A program made the translations under genes and the position numbers. Below, in pieces: positions 1 to 9,951 of a stretch of DNA of 64,000 nucleotides. Position 1 is the first letter of the stretch, and the number at the start of each line of letters is the position of its first letter. The stretch is taken from NCBI GenBank assembly GCA_020851115.1, contig JADZDJ010000212.1, positions 1 to 64,000 on the forward strand. The letters are read 5' to 3'. The stretch comes from Pirellulales bacterium (GTDB lineage Bacteria; Planctomycetota; Planctomycetia; Pirellulales; JADZDJ01). Under the pieces are notes generated by a model. That model searched no databases and was not told the origin of the DNA. It saw nothing but the letters and a program-made list of their open reading frames with translations.

Positions 1-1169
1 AATTGGGATTCAGCATCGTCTTGTTGGCGACCTGCGTCCAAGGCGCGCTGATATCGTCGCCGTACACTGTTTTTGGCAACCGCATGGAGCGAAACGCGCG
101 TGCGGCTTACGCAGGCAGTGCGCTCGTGCATCAGTGGGCGCTGTCGGGGTTAATCACATCGATCTTGACAATCGCTGGGATTGGCATCGCGTTCGGATCA
201 GGCTCTGCGAGTTTTGGCATCGTGGAATGGATTCTTGCAGTCATGTTGCCATTCATCTTGATCCGAGAATTTATCCGCCGCGTAGCCTTCGCTCACCTGC
301 GGTTGCGGACAGTACTGGCACTGGATGTCGGTGTCTGTCTGATGCAAATTGGCGGACTGACGGCACTTTGGGCCTCTGACTCACAGACGGCCGGAACTGC
401 GTTTGGCGCGATTGGGGTTGCCTGCGGCATCGCTGGTGGAGCGGCATGGTTCTTCATGCGCAGCCATTTCGCGCCGAGCCGGAAAAACGCGCTGGCCGAT
501 TTGCGATTGAACTGGTCATTTGGCAAATGGGCGTTTGGCGCGCAAGTCGCCTTGCTGGCAGCAGCCTACACAGTGCCCTGGCTTTTGGCATTTCTGATGG
601 GTACCGATGACACCGGTCGTTTTGCAGCCTGCATGAGCATCGTGATGGTGGTGAATCCGATCTTGATCGGGCTGAATAATTTTCTGGGGCCACAAGCCAT
701 TCACGTTTATCAGCGCGAGGGGTTGTCGGCGCTGCGTCGGCTTACCTGGCGATTTTCCTTGGTCCTTTTCGGATTGCTTGGCTTGGTTACCCTGCTGCTG
801 TGGTTTGCTGGTGGCGACCTGTTAGTGCGAATTTACGGGCAGAAATTCAGCGGCAATCAGCTCGTGGTGGCCATCTTGGCGATCAATATCTTGGCTTCGG
901 CGCTCGGCATGGGCATGGAAAGCGGCCTGACGGCTTTGCAGCGTCCGGACTTTGTGTTTTGGTCGCAGTTGAGTGGCTTAGCCGTTACGCTGACCGCCGC
1001 CGTTCCGTGGATTTTGCAGCAAGGCGTAGTCGGCGCCGCGTGGGCAGTGGTGGCCGGAACCATCACTACGACTGTCGCGAAAATCGGCTTGTTTACTTAC
1101 GCATTCCGAAAATACCAGATCAGCGATTGCTTTGACGCCCGCACCGAAAGGTGTGTGCAACCGCGGTGA
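1..1169 (+). CDS. Polysaccharide flippase, Wzx/MATE-like (5' end missing)
   Basis: The reading frame is open at the left edge, so the N-terminus lies outside the window; 388 residues are visible. It is a chain of about ten hydrophobic helices with few charged loops, as in the oligosaccharide flippase (Wzx, MVF/MATE-type) families that move lipid-linked glycan units across the inner membrane. The last helices (near GAAWAVVAGTITTTVAKIGLFTYAF) match the usual C-terminal pattern. It is followed at once by a polymerase/ligase-like membrane protein, glycosyltransferases and methyltransferases, which supports a role in export of the glycan made by this operon. The family call rests on hydrophobicity and context, so the exact class is uncertain. 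Confidence 0.7.
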   Translation, partial: LGFSIVLLATCVQGALISSPYTVFGNRMERNARAAYAGSALVHQWALSGLITSILTIAGIGIAFGSGSASFGIVEWILAVMLPFILIREFIRRVAFAHLRLRTVLALDVGVCLMQIGGLTALWASDSQTAGTAFGAIGVACGIAGGAAWFFMRSHFAPSRKNALADLRLNWSFGKWAFGAQVALLAAAYTVPWLLAFLMGTDDTGRFAACMSIVMVVNPILIGLNNFLGPQAIHVYQREGLSALRRLTWRFSLVLFGLLGLVTLLLWFAGGDLLVRIYGQKFSGNQLVVAILAINILASALGMGMESGLTALQRPDFVFWSQLSGLAVTLTAAVPWILQQGVVGAAWAVVAGTITTTVAKIGLFTYAFRKYQISDCFDARTERCVQPR

Positions 1170-1224
1170 GCGGAAGATCGTTTACGAATTCGCCGCGGTC
1201 CTCGGATTGGATCGCTTCCGTGCA

Positions 1225-2580
1225 ATGAATATTTGGATTTCCACCTTCGCATCCGATTCACCGATCCTCAACGGGATCTCGGTAGTGGAAGCTGCGCCGG
1301 CAGGCGTAAATCTACGGAGGATTGCGATTGTCGCCGGCGTGCTGTGCCTGTTGTTCGCATTGAGCAATCACGATTGGATGATCTCTTGCTATGAAGAGTT
1401 CAGCGAAACCAGCGATGTGATGGAGCAGGCTTCGGCGGAAGGAAATCCCGTGCGAAAAGCGGCAATTCTTCTGCTGGGCGTGACCGGAGCGATCGCTGTT
1501 CTCTGGCCCGGTGGATATTTGCTGCGAGCGCGCGGAGTGATGGGATCGCTCATCATTACGGCGGCCGCTTGGTGTGTACTGAGCTGGTTCTGGGCGATCG
1601 AACCGGCCATTGCTGCGCGGCGATTGCTTGCGTCTGGTTGCGTTGCGGTGGCGGCGTTAGCCGCGGCGCGTTGGCTCAAGCCGCGCGAATTGGCGGTGGT
1701 TGCTTTGGTCGGCTCAACATCGTACTTGATACTGGGTGGGCTGGTTGAAATTGGACTGGGCACGTGGCATCCCTGGCGCGGCGATTATCGATTTGCCGGC
1801 ACACTACACCCGAACAATCAGGGGATGAATTGCGCCGTACTGGTCATTGCTGCTTTGGAATTGTTGCGGCAGTCTTCACGCTGGAGGGTCGCACTGGCTG
1901 CACTTGCGATCGTGGGACTGGGCGGCTTGTGGCTGACAAAATCGCGCACGCCACTGGCGGCTCTCATGGGCGCTGAAGCTGCATTTTGGTTCCTCGCTAG
2001 TTCGCCGAGAACTAGAATCGTCTCTGCGCTGGCCGCCGTGTGGGTGGTTTGCGCTGGACTACTAATCCTGGGCCCGACAGTGACGGAGCGCGTCTTCGAC
2101 GCCGTCACGCTCGGGCGGGCAGACGACGATCAAGTCGCTTCCCTTACCGGCCGCGTGCCTCTGTGGGAAGAGTTATCGGAGTCGATTTGGCAGCGTCCAC
2201 TGCAAGGATACGGTTTTAACTGTTTTTGGACGTCAAACCACATCGACGAGATTTCCGAATCGCAATCGTGGGCAATTTCCGTGGCGCATTCGACCTACTT
2301 GGACTTGATCTTGGGCATCGGACTGATCGGCACTGGATTATGGGTAGCCGTCGTGATTATCGGGTTTTGCTTGTCGGCGCGGCGGCAAGCGATTTCGCCG
2401 CGCGCTTGTTTTGGATTCATCGGCGTGCTACTTGCATTTGGCTTGCTGCACGGCATGTTGGAATCGGCATTTGCCAATCCAGGTTTTGTGCCGCTACTGG
2501 CGCTCTCGGGCTTATCGATGTTGGCGTTTGTTGACGATAGCGCCTACGCACAAGCTGCCCTGCATGGCGGTGAAGCATGA
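1225..2580 (+). CDS. O-antigen ligase / polymerase family membrane protein (Wzy/WaaL-like)
   Basis: About 451 residues with ten or more membrane helices and one large periplasmic loop. The HPNNQG and LTKSRTPLAALMGAEAAF segments and the later loop with RVPLWEELSESIWQRPLQGYGF are typical of the O-antigen ligase/Wzy_C superfamily, which polymerises or transfers lipid-linked glycans on the periplasmic face. A TTG at 1132 would overlap the flippase gene by 38 nt; I prefer the ATG at 1225 (MNIWIS). The stop overlaps the next start by ATGA, so the genes are translationally coupled. Polymerase and ligase cannot be told apart from sequence alone. Confidence 0.75.
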   Translation: MNIWISTFASDSPILNGISVVEAAPAGVNLRRIAIVAGVLCLLFALSNHDWMISCYEEFSETSDVMEQASAEGNPVRKAAILLLGVTGAIAVLWPGGYLLRARGVMGSLIITAAAWCVLSWFWAIEPAIAARRLLASGCVAVAALAAARWLKPRELAVVALVGSTSYLILGGLVEIGLGTWHPWRGDYRFAGTLHPNNQGMNCAVLVIAALELLRQSSRWRVALAALAIVGLGGLWLTKSRTPLAALMGAEAAFWFLASSPRTRIVSALAAVWVVCAGLLILGPTVTERVFDAVTLGRADDDQVASLTGRVPLWEELSESIWQRPLQGYGFNCFWTSNHIDEISESQSWAISVAHSTYLDLILGIGLIGTGLWVAVVIIGFCLSARRQAISPRACFGFIGVLLAFGLLHGMLESAFANPGFVPLLALSGLSMLAFVDDSAYAQAALHGGEA

Positions 2581-3452
2581 TAAACACGATGACCAAACAG
2601 TTGCATCGACTTGCTCGCGGCGTATTACGTCGCAGCCGCGATGTTGCGCTGCGGCCCGAAGTCGTTTTCCGCGCGTATATGAAAGTAAAATACCGAACGA
2701 AGTTTCCTCCGGCAACGCTACCGACATGGGATGAAACGACGGGCGTGCTGCACAGACAGCGCCAATGGGTCGCCGCTCGCGAGCGGTTGAAAATCGCCGG
2801 CTTGCCGCTGCACCACGATGGCCCAAAGAATTGGGACACTCTCATCGCGCTGGCGGAAGTCTGGGCGGCGACGTCGCCCGATGCGGCCGTCCTCGATGCT
2901 GGAGCGGAATTGTATTCTGCCTTCTTGCCAGCTCTCTATGCCTGTGGCTATCGACGACTGGTCGGCGTCAATTTGGTGTTCCCGCGGGTGATCTACCGCG
3001 GCCCAATACGTTACGAACCTGGCGATATTACTCGCACTCGCTTTGCGGATGAATCGTTTCACGCGATCGCGTGCCTGAGTGTCGTGGAACACGGCGTCGA
3101 TTTGCAGTCGTTCTTCGCCGAAATGTCGCGGCTATTGAAAACTGGCGGCACTCTGATCGTGTCGACCGACTACTGGCAAGATCCAATCGACACGCGTGGC
3201 AAGATCGCGTTTGGCATGCCCATTCACGTCTTCACGCAAGCCGAACTGGTGGCGGCCGTTGAAATAGCCGCTGAATACGACTTGGATTTGATCGGCCCGC
3301 TCGCACTGAAGTGCGAAGATCGCGTCGTTCGCTGGGACGCCTATGGACTGGAATATACGTTTGTGACACTTGGTTTTCGCCGTGCGGAAAGAGCAAGCTC
3401 GCAGGAGAGCTTCGCGGAACGGTCTTCCGCGGCGGCCACCCATTTGGGATGA
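2577..3452 (+). CDS. Class I SAM-dependent methyltransferase
   Basis: 291 residues. A degenerate Rossmann motif I is seen at residues 105-112 (VLDAGAEL), followed by an acidic GDI segment, the CLSVVEHGVD motif and LLKTGGTLIVSTDYW, as in Methyltransf_11-type enzymes. The start ATGATAAAC overlaps the upstream stop by four bases. Its place between polymerase and glycosyltransferases suggests it methylates a sugar of the glycan or its lipid-linked precursor; the acceptor is unknown. The motif I glycines are fewer than usual (DAGAELYSAF instead of DxGxGxG), so binding may be atypical. Confidence 0.75.
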   Translation: MINTMTKQLHRLARGVLRRSRDVALRPEVVFRAYMKVKYRTKFPPATLPTWDETTGVLHRQRQWVAARERLKIAGLPLHHDGPKNWDTLIALAEVWAATSPDAAVLDAGAELYSAFLPALYACGYRRLVGVNLVFPRVIYRGPIRYEPGDITRTRFADESFHAIACLSVVEHGVDLQSFFAEMSRLLKTGGTLIVSTDYWQDPIDTRGKIAFGMPIHVFTQAELVAAVEIAAEYDLDLIGPLALKCEDRVVRWDAYGLEYTFVTLGFRRAERASSQESFAERSSAAATHLG

Positions 3453-3486
3453 AAATGTTGCCACGATGATTTGCGCGGCCAACAAC

Positions 3487-4650
3487 ATGAAAGTGCTGCT
3501 GATTTCCGACGTGTTCCCGCCGGGAATCTGTGGGATTGGGGATTACAGCGCCAAGCTGGCGAGCGCTTTGGCGGCGCGCGGCGTCGAAGTGAATGTGTTG
3601 ACAAAATTCATTCCAGGTGCGCCGCCGGAAGAAGAGATCGATGGCATCGCGGTGCATCGCCTCGCTCGCCATTGGACCCTTGCCGATGCGCGTCCGGTTT
3701 TACAAATTGCCGATCAACTGGGGCCAGGAACGATCGTGCATTTGCAGTATCCATCGCTGACCGGCTACGAGCGGCGGCCGATGATCAACCTGTTGCCAGC
3801 CATCTTTCGCACCTTGAAACGACAGTTTCCACTGGTCGTCACGATGCATGGGTTTCACGAACATCGGATGCGATGGAAGTTGCGGGCGTTGCCGATGTTG
3901 TGGACAAATACCGCCCTCGTCTTTGTGCATCGGCGCGATCGAGAGCTGGCGAGCCGATGGGCTCCATTTTCGGCGCGGCGATCGGTGATGATTCCAATTG
4001 CCTCCAATGTCGAAGCAGTTAATCTGGATCGATCGACGCGCGAGCAATTGCGGTGGGAGTATGGCTTTGCCGGGAATGACATCGTGGCGGCCTATTTCGG
4101 CGAAGTCCGGCCGGACAAGGGCCTGCATTCGTTGTTGTCGGCGATCGAGTCTTGCCGTCGGCGTAAGCTGAACGCCAAAGTGCTGGTGATTAGTACCGTT
4201 GGAACACAACTTCACGGGATGTCCTCGTACGAACGCGAGATGTTGGCGAAGCTCGACCAAGCCGCCCGCGATGGTTGGGCCAGCCTGGCTCGCGCAGAAA
4301 CGTCGGAGCGGGTCGCGCAACTACTGCAGGTGTCTGATCTGGCCGTGTTTCCATTTACGCTGGGAGCTGCCGAAAATCGCGGCAGTGTGCTTGCGGCGAT
4401 CATCAATGGACTGCCAGTGTTAACGACTCGCGGAATTTCCACGCCCATCCATTACGAAGCCGATTTTGGCGTCGAAACGGTCGCCGCCGGCGATCAATGC
4501 GCTTTAAATTCGCAATTGGTCAAGCTGATCGAATCACCGGTGGCTCGCGCGGCGTTGGCCGACAAATCCCGAGGCGCAGCCGGTCGGTTCTCGTGGAGTC
4601 ATATTGCCGATCAGACGATTGAGGTCTACCGAAAATGTCTCACGATGTAA
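3487..4650 (+). CDS. Glycosyltransferase family 4 (GT-B)
   Basis: 387 residues from the ATG at 3487 (MKVLLISDVFPPGICGIGDYS); the frame is open further upstream but that part overlaps the methyltransferase and is not protein-like. The N-terminal half shows the GT-B opening with the GIGDYSAKLASALAARG acceptor-side motif. The C-terminal half has YFGEVRPDKGLHSLLSAIE and DLAVFPFTLGAAENRGSVLAAIINGLPVLTT, matching the donor-binding half of Glycos_transf_1 proteins, although the usual E-x7-E pattern is modified to ENRGSVLAA. It should add a nucleotide-activated sugar to the growing repeat unit on the cytoplasmic face. It overlaps the next gene by 16 nt. Confidence 0.8.
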   Translation: MKVLLISDVFPPGICGIGDYSAKLASALAARGVEVNVLTKFIPGAPPEEEIDGIAVHRLARHWTLADARPVLQIADQLGPGTIVHLQYPSLTGYERRPMINLLPAIFRTLKRQFPLVVTMHGFHEHRMRWKLRALPMLWTNTALVFVHRRDRELASRWAPFSARRSVMIPIASNVEAVNLDRSTREQLRWEYGFAGNDIVAAYFGEVRPDKGLHSLLSAIESCRRRKLNAKVLVISTVGTQLHGMSSYEREMLAKLDQAARDGWASLARAETSERVAQLLQVSDLAVFPFTLGAAENRGSVLAAIINGLPVLTTRGISTPIHYEADFGVETVAAGDQCALNSQLVKLIESPVARAALADKSRGAAGRFSWSHIADQTIEVYRKCLTM

Positions 4651-5858
4651 AAGTGCTGGTCGTCGGCCAAACGCCGCCACCGTACCACGGGCAGGCGCTC
4701 ATGATTGAGCGGCTACTAGAACGGCAGTTTGCGCATGTACGCATCTTTCATGTGCGCATGGCATTTTCCGGTTCCATCGACGAAGTCGGCAAGTTTCGTA
4801 TCGGCAAGGTACTGCACTTGTTCAGCGTGGTAGCAAGGATCGTTTATCACCGCGTGATTCATGGCGTGAAAGTGCTGTATTACCCGCCGGCAGGGCCGAA
4901 CCGTGTACCGCTGTATCGCGATTTGGTCATCTTGATTTGCGTACGGTGGATGTTTCAACGCACGATCTTGCATTTTCACGCTGGCGGCGCGGCCGATGTG
5001 TACCCGACATTATCGCAGCCGATGAAATGGTTGTATCGTCGAGCATTGTTCAACGCGGATGCGGCGATTCGCTTGTCGCATAGCTCGCCAGACGACGGCC
5101 GCACGCTTCAGGCCAAGCGCCTGTACATCGTCCCGAACGGCATTGCCGATGAGTATCCGCGATTTGCAGCGAAAAAGGCCGACTCACCCTCGTTGCGAAT
5201 ACTATTCATGGGCATCCTGTGTGAATCGAAAGGGTTACTCGTACTGATCGACGCATGTAGACGAATGAAGTGTCGCGGTGTGCCGTTTGAATTGTACGCG
5301 ATCGGACAGTTTCAATCGACAGATTTTGAATCGACCGTGAGGGGTAGGCTCCGCGAATATGATCTCGAACACGTCGCTCACTTTCCAGGCGAACTGAGAG
5401 GAAATGCCAAATGGGAAGCGTTGTCGCGGGCCGACGTATTTTGCCTTCCCAGCTTTTATGAATTGGAATCGTTTCCGATCGTGCTGCTCGAAGCGATGTC
5501 CTTTGAACTACCGGTCGTGTCTACACGATGGCGTGGCATTGTCGAGATGGTTGACGACGGAATCACCGGCTATTTGGTCGCGCCGCACGACATCGAGGCC
5601 ATTGCCGATTCGCTGGAGCAATTGCAGACCTCCGCCGAATTGCGCCGGCGGCTCGGCAACGTCGGGCGAAGCAAGTTTTTGCGCGACTTTACCCTGGAAA
5701 AGCACTTGGAACGAATGGAACGCGTGTTTCTCGAAGCAGCGAACGGTCGCAGCGTTCAAGCGGCTGATAATTGTCGCTGGCGAGACGTGGAATCGCCCGA
5801 TCCATTGCTTTCCGCACCAGAATGTGAACCCATTTGCGGTTCGGAGGCTTTGACGTGA
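4635..5858 (+). CDS. Glycosyltransferase family 4 (GT-B)
   Basis: 407 residues, starting inside the end of the preceding gene. The N-terminus has VGQTPPPYHGQALMIERL, a loop typical of GT4 enzymes. The donor site is in ILFMGILCESKGLLVLIDACRRM and in CLPSFYELESFPIVLLEAMSFELPVVSTRWRGIVEMVDDG, with the ExFPIVLLEAM motif complete. It is predicted to be a cytoplasmic or membrane-associated retaining transferase of the same glycan pathway. The last 40 or so residues after the GT domain have no recognisable role. Donor and acceptor cannot be read from sequence. Confidence 0.85.
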   Translation: MSHDVKVLVVGQTPPPYHGQALMIERLLERQFAHVRIFHVRMAFSGSIDEVGKFRIGKVLHLFSVVARIVYHRVIHGVKVLYYPPAGPNRVPLYRDLVILICVRWMFQRTILHFHAGGAADVYPTLSQPMKWLYRRALFNADAAIRLSHSSPDDGRTLQAKRLYIVPNGIADEYPRFAAKKADSPSLRILFMGILCESKGLLVLIDACRRMKCRGVPFELYAIGQFQSTDFESTVRGRLREYDLEHVAHFPGELRGNAKWEALSRADVFCLPSFYELESFPIVLLEAMSFELPVVSTRWRGIVEMVDDGITGYLVAPHDIEAIADSLEQLQTSAELRRRLGNVGRSKFLRDFTLEKHLERMERVFLEAANGRSVQAADNCRWRDVESPDPLLSAPECEPICGSEALT

Positions 5859-6763
5859 AATTCAAGCATCTGACATCGAAGTTTCGTGAGCTTCGGCTGC
5901 ATCCAGGCTACCGTCGAAATCGGGCCGTCGTACTTTGGCGGGTCGCCGTATGGTCGGCACATTGCTTGTTGGGATTGCCAGCGCGGGCAAAGTTTCGTCG
6001 CTGGAAATTTCGTTTGTATTTGCCTCCCAAATGGCGTGGCGGAGGTTGTACTTCGCCCTACCTGTTCCGCGAAGATTATGAACCCGAAGTGAAATTGCTC
6101 GAGCGGTTTTTGCAGCCTGGCATGACATTTATCGACGGCGGCGCGAACACAGGTGTGTTTACCTTGACCGCGGCACACTTGGTCGGCCCGACCGGTCACG
6201 TGGTGGCGTTTGAACCTGGTGCGACATGCTTCGCTGCATTAGACCAGTCGATTCGCCTGAACTGTGTAAATCATGTGAACCTGCGACAACAGGCCATCTC
6301 GGATCGTTGCGGAAGGGCGAGATTTTATCATCACCATGAGCAAGAGAATTCGTTTTCTCTCGGTGGCGCTAGCGAGGTGATGTACGAGGAAGTCAGCACG
6401 ACCACGCTCGATACCACTTTCGAAGAACTGAAGCTAGATCGCGTCGATTGTGTCAAGCTCGACGTCGAAGGAGCTGAGGAATTGGTCTTCCGCGGCGGGC
6501 AAAAATTGCTCGCCCAATATCGACCATTGCTGCTGTTTGAGGTCAATCCCGAAGCCGCCGAGCGGTTGAGCTTGGCGGCCAATGGCGGCTGCACGGCACT
6601 GACTGAACTGAATTATCGCCTTTTCCGCATGGATCAGAATGGCCGGTTGCGCTCGGCGGCCAGCGCCGACGAATTTGGCAATGTGCTGGCAATTCCTGCG
6701 GAGAGGCTTGGCGAGCTTGGCATCGAAAGCTCAATGACTCATCGGCAAACCATCGCTTTGTGA
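5855..6763 (+). CDS. FkbM family methyltransferase
   Basis: 302 residues from the GTG at 5855, chosen because it overlaps the upstream TGA (GTGA) and has GGAGG seven bases before it; a TTG at 5834 is the alternative. The FkbM core is plain: [31 protein letters not shown] (SAM site), the FSLGGASE loop and [23 protein letters not shown] followed by [11 protein letters not shown]. Members O-methylate sugars or polyketides. In this context it is expected to methylate a hydroxyl of the polysaccharide. It is the second methyltransferase of the operon. Confidence 0.85.
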   Translation: MKFKHLTSKFRELRLHPGYRRNRAVVLWRVAVWSAHCLLGLPARAKFRRWKFRLYLPPKWRGGGCTSPYLFREDYEPEVKLLERFLQPGMTFIDGGANTGVFTLTAAHLVGPTGHVVAFEPGATCFAALDQSIRLNCVNHVNLRQQAISDRCGRARFYHHHEQENSFSLGGASEVMYEEVSTTTLDTTFEELKLDRVDCVKLDVEGAEELVFRGGQKLLAQYRPLLLFEVNPEAAERLSLAANGGCTALTELNYRLFRMDQNGRLRSAASADEFGNVLAIPAERLGELGIESSMTHRQTIAL

Positions 6764-6798
6764 TCCCAGAACCTCAAACCCTTAACCCAAGTCTCTGC

Positions 6799-7878
6799 AT
6801 GTCTGTCGCCATCATCACTGGTTCCGCAGGCCTCGTCGGTTCCGCATCGAGCCGTTACTTCGCGAACCAAGGACTTGACATCGTCGGCATCGATAACGAT
6901 CTTCGTCGGCATCTGTTTGGCGCAGAAGCATCGACCTGTTGGCAGCGGGCGCAACTCGAAGCAGACTTAGGCGTCCGCTATCGCCATCTCGATGCTGATA
7001 TTCGCGATGCGGCAGCGATACAACGAATCTTTCGCCGCTACGGAAATCAAATCGTGCTGGTGATCCATGCGGCCGCACAGCCCTCCCACGATTGGGCCGC
7101 GAACGAGCCAGCCACGGATTTCACTGTCAATGCCGTCGGCACGTCGAACGTGCTGGAAGCAACGCGGCAGCATGCGCAAGATGCGGTGTTTATCTTCACT
7201 TCGACCAACAAAGTCTACGGCGACGCACCCAATCGGCTGCCGTTGGTCGAACTGGAGACGCGCTGGGAGATCGACCCCAACCACGGCTGGATGTTCGGAA
7301 TACCGGAAGAAATGTCGATCGACCAGTCGCTACATAGTTTGTTCGGCGCGTCGAAAGTGGCCGCCGATGTCCTCGTTCAAGAATATGGCCGCTACTTTGG
7401 CCTGAAAACCGCTTGTTTCCGCGGCGGCTGTTTGACCGGGCCGAATCACAGCGGGGCGCAACTGCACGGGTTTTTGGCGTATCTGATGAAGTGCGCCGCC
7501 GCAGGATTGCCGTACACGGTGTTCGGCTATGCCGGCAAACAAGTACGCGACAACATCCACAGCGCCGACCTTGTCCGCGCATTCGATCATTTCTTTCGTA
7601 ATCCGCGCTGTGGCGAAGTTTACAACATTGGCGGTGGCCGATTCAGCAATTGCTCGATGCTCGAAGCCATCGAGCTTTGTGAACAGATCACCGGCGAGCC
7701 GTTGGCGTGGACTTATCGCGAACAAAACCGCACGGGCGACCATGTATGGTGGATTAGTGACATCGCCAAGTTCCAGCGGCATTATCCGGCATGGCAGCTC
7801 ACCTACGATGTGCCACGGATCTTGCGCGAGATGTACGAATTCAACGCGGCGCGGTGGTTGGAGGCGGCAGTACCATGA
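6799..7878 (+). CDS. NAD-dependent epimerase, CDP-paratose/CDP-tyvelose 2-epimerase-like
   Basis: 359 residues from the ATG at 6799. The extended-SDR NAD site is [17 protein letters not shown]. The signature segments [75 protein letters not shown] and [19 protein letters not shown] closely follow CDP-paratose 2-epimerase (RfbE/TyvE) proteins. The family inverts C2 of CDP-paratose to make CDP-tyvelose; closely related enzymes act on other CDP- or UDP-sugars, so the substrate is inferred. The RfbF-like cytidylyltransferase in the same operon supports CDP chemistry, but CDP-glucose 4,6-dehydratase is not in the window. Confidence 0.8.
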   Translation: MSVAIITGSAGLVGSASSRYFANQGLDIVGIDNDLRRHLFGAEASTCWQRAQLEADLGVRYRHLDADIRDAAAIQRIFRRYGNQIVLVIHAAAQPSHDWAANEPATDFTVNAVGTSNVLEATRQHAQDAVFIFTSTNKVYGDAPNRLPLVELETRWEIDPNHGWMFGIPEEMSIDQSLHSLFGASKVAADVLVQEYGRYFGLKTACFRGGCLTGPNHSGAQLHGFLAYLMKCAAAGLPYTVFGYAGKQVRDNIHSADLVRAFDHFFRNPRCGEVYNIGGGRFSNCSMLEAIELCEQITGEPLAWTYREQNRTGDHVWWISDIAKFQRHYPAWQLTYDVPRILREMYEFNAARWLEAAVP

Positions 7879-8681
7879 TCGAGCTTGGCAAGTACAGCGT
7901 GCTAGGAGTCAACATCGATGCCGTCGATTACGACGCCGTGGTAGACCGTGTGGCCAATGCCGCGCACGAAGGCCGGCCGCTTACTGTGTCGGCCCTCGCA
8001 GTTCACGGCGTGATGACCGGTGTGCTCGATCGCTTCCATCGGCACCGGCTCAACAGCGTCGATCTCCTTGTTCCCGACGGCCAACCGGTGCGCTGGGCGC
8101 TCGCCTGGCTCCATCGAACGAGGTTGCCCGATCGCGTTTACGGGCCGACATTGATGCAGAAAGTATGCGCGCGTGCCGCGGTCGATGGCTTGCCAATTTT
8201 CTTGTTTGGCTCAACGCCAACAGTCATTCGAGCGCTGGAAGAAAAACTGACCGAGCGATTTCCGCTGCTGAAGATTGCCGGTCGCAAGCCATCGGCATTT
8301 CGGCGGCTGTCCGCAGCGGAGCGCGACGAAATCGTCAATGAAATTCGTATCAGCGGTGCAAAGCTCGCGTTCGTGGGCCTCGGCTGTCCGCGGCAAGAAG
8401 TATTTGTGTTCGAGATGCGCGATTTGCTCCAGATGCCGCTGTTGGCGGTCGGCGCAGCATTTAACTTTCATGCAGGAATTCTTTCGCAAGCACCACCGCT
8501 GTTACAACAATGGGGATTAGAATGGATGTATCGCCTCGTGCAGGAGCCGCGGCGATTGTGGAAACGTTATGTGTTGCTGAATCCATGTTATTTGGTCTTG
8601 TTAGGATTGCAAACAATGGGGCTGTGGCGCGAGAGTGTCGATCCACCGTGTTCAGCGATGGATGAACTTCGGTATGGATAG
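7875..8681 (+). CDS. WecG/TagA/CpsF family glycosyltransferase (GT26)
   Basis: 268 residues from the ATG at 7875, which overlaps the previous stop by ATGA. The family landmarks are present: [81 protein letters not shown], and [43 protein letters not shown]26 enzymes add ManNAcA, ManNAc or glucose to a lipid-linked sugar and act early in chain assembly at the membrane. The length is normal for the family (about 240-270). Confidence 0.9.
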   Translation: MIELGKYSVLGVNIDAVDYDAVVDRVANAAHEGRPLTVSALAVHGVMTGVLDRFHRHRLNSVDLLVPDGQPVRWALAWLHRTRLPDRVYGPTLMQKVCARAAVDGLPIFLFGSTPTVIRALEEKLTERFPLLKIAGRKPSAFRRLSAAERDEIVNEIRISGAKLAFVGLGCPRQEVFVFEMRDLLQMPLLAVGAAFNFHAGILSQAPPLLQQWGLEWMYRLVQEPRRLWKRYVLLNPCYLVLLGLQTMGLWRESVDPPCSAMDELRYG

Positions 8682-8762
8682 AGATGCGATTGCGCTAAGT
8701 GGCCGACTCGCGGTCGGTTGCCAACGAGAATCACCTGCAAATCGGAAAGGGCAAAAAAGCAT

Positions 8763-9884
8763 ATGAAGGGCCAGACGCCAAAAGTTAGTATCGGATTGCC
8801 GGTTTACAACGGCGAGAAATATCTGGCCAGCGCGATTCAATCGCTGCTGGCACAGACGTTCACCGATTTTGAAGTTGTCGTTTCCGACAACGCCTCGACC
8901 GATGGCACGGCGGAAATCTGCCGGTGGTACGCCTCGCGCGACGCCCGCATTCGATATTATCGCGACGAAACCAATCGCGGAGTCGCCTGGAACTATGCTC
9001 GGACCTTCGAGTTGGCGCGTGGCGAGTTTTTCAGGTGGCAAGCCCACGACGACATTTGTCTGCCGACGCTGCTGGAGTGTTGCCTGGAACCCATGGAGAG
9101 CGACCCGTCCGTCGTCCTTACTTATCCGCGGTTGGCGGTCATTGATTCACAAGGGGAATTGCTGCCCAGCGACCCTACGGCCTGGCGACCACGATCCGGC
9201 AATTCGTCGGTTCAGCCGCAGTTAAGTTCGACGACCGACGCGGATCAACGCCGATTAGATTCGCCGCTGGCTTACCAGCGCTTTGGGGGCATTTTGCTGC
9301 ACACGGTGTGGTGTTTGGAACCCTATGGGCTGATGCGCAGCGATGCCGTTCGCTCAACAGGCATCCTGCGGAACTATTGCGGAGCTGAGAAGGTGTTTCT
9401 CGCCGAAATGGCGCTACGCGGGAAGTTTCACGAGATTCCCGATGTATTATTCTATGTTCGCCGTCATGCCGAGCAATACTCGCTGCTCCCTTCCGCGAGC
9501 GCGCAGCGAGAACTCGTTAACCCTGGGCGGATCCGTTGCCCTTTGCGATTACCACGGCAACTGCGGTCAACCTGGGGATTCCTCTGCATCATTCCACCGG
9601 CATCGATCAGTAACTGGCAACGCATTCGTTGCTTCGGCGTGTTGCTGCGATATGCTTTTCAGGTGAGCAAGTGGAAGCGCATCGTCGTGAACACGATACG
9701 CGACGTAGGGATCTCGGACGGATACTTGAAAGCAACCGATCAGCAATTGGCAGAGATCGGCGACTCCGACGAGATGCAATCGCTTGGTGTTGAATCGCCG
9801 CGGCAAACTTCGGCTGGTCGTGTCGCGGCAATTCATCATGAGAACGATGTCCATTGGTCGAACGATTCGGTCGTTGTGAGTTGA
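8763..9884 (+). CDS. Glycosyltransferase family 2 (GT-A)
   Basis: 373 residues from the ATG at 8763, preceded by an AAAGGGC ribosome-binding-like stretch. The GT-A domain covers the first 220 residues: VSIGLPVYNGEKYLASAIQSLLAQTFTDFEVVVSDNASTDGT, TNRGVAWNYARTFELARGEFFRWQAHDDICLP (metal-binding D-D in place of DxD), then GAEKVFLAEMALRGKFHEIPDVLFYVRRH. The C-terminal 120 residues are not conserved. I checked for a frameshift near 9500, where a second open frame exists, but the coding frame continues sensibly (helical segments ISNWQRIRCFGVLLRYAFQVSKWKRIVV). It transfers a sugar in the same pathway; donor unknown. Confidence 0.85.
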   Translation: MKGQTPKVSIGLPVYNGEKYLASAIQSLLAQTFTDFEVVVSDNASTDGTAEICRWYASRDARIRYYRDETNRGVAWNYARTFELARGEFFRWQAHDDICLPTLLECCLEPMESDPSVVLTYPRLAVIDSQGELLPSDPTAWRPRSGNSSVQPQLSSTTDADQRRLDSPLAYQRFGGILLHTVWCLEPYGLMRSDAVRSTGILRNYCGAEKVFLAEMALRGKFHEIPDVLFYVRRHAEQYSLLPSASAQRELVNPGRIRCPLRLPRQLRSTWGFLCIIPPASISNWQRIRCFGVLLRYAFQVSKWKRIVVNTIRDVGISDGYLKATDQQLAEIGDSDEMQSLGVESPRQTSAGRVAAIHHENDVHWSNDSVVVS

Positions 9885-9951
9885 TGACCAGCGAGCCGTT
9901 ATTGATTCATCTTGCAGAATTATGCATCAAACTGCGTGAGCGAGGCTTATC

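Noticed and set aside
9343-9666. Frameshift in the GT2 gene near 9500
   Set aside because: The main frame continues with sensible helical residues to its stop; the second frame has no family pattern.
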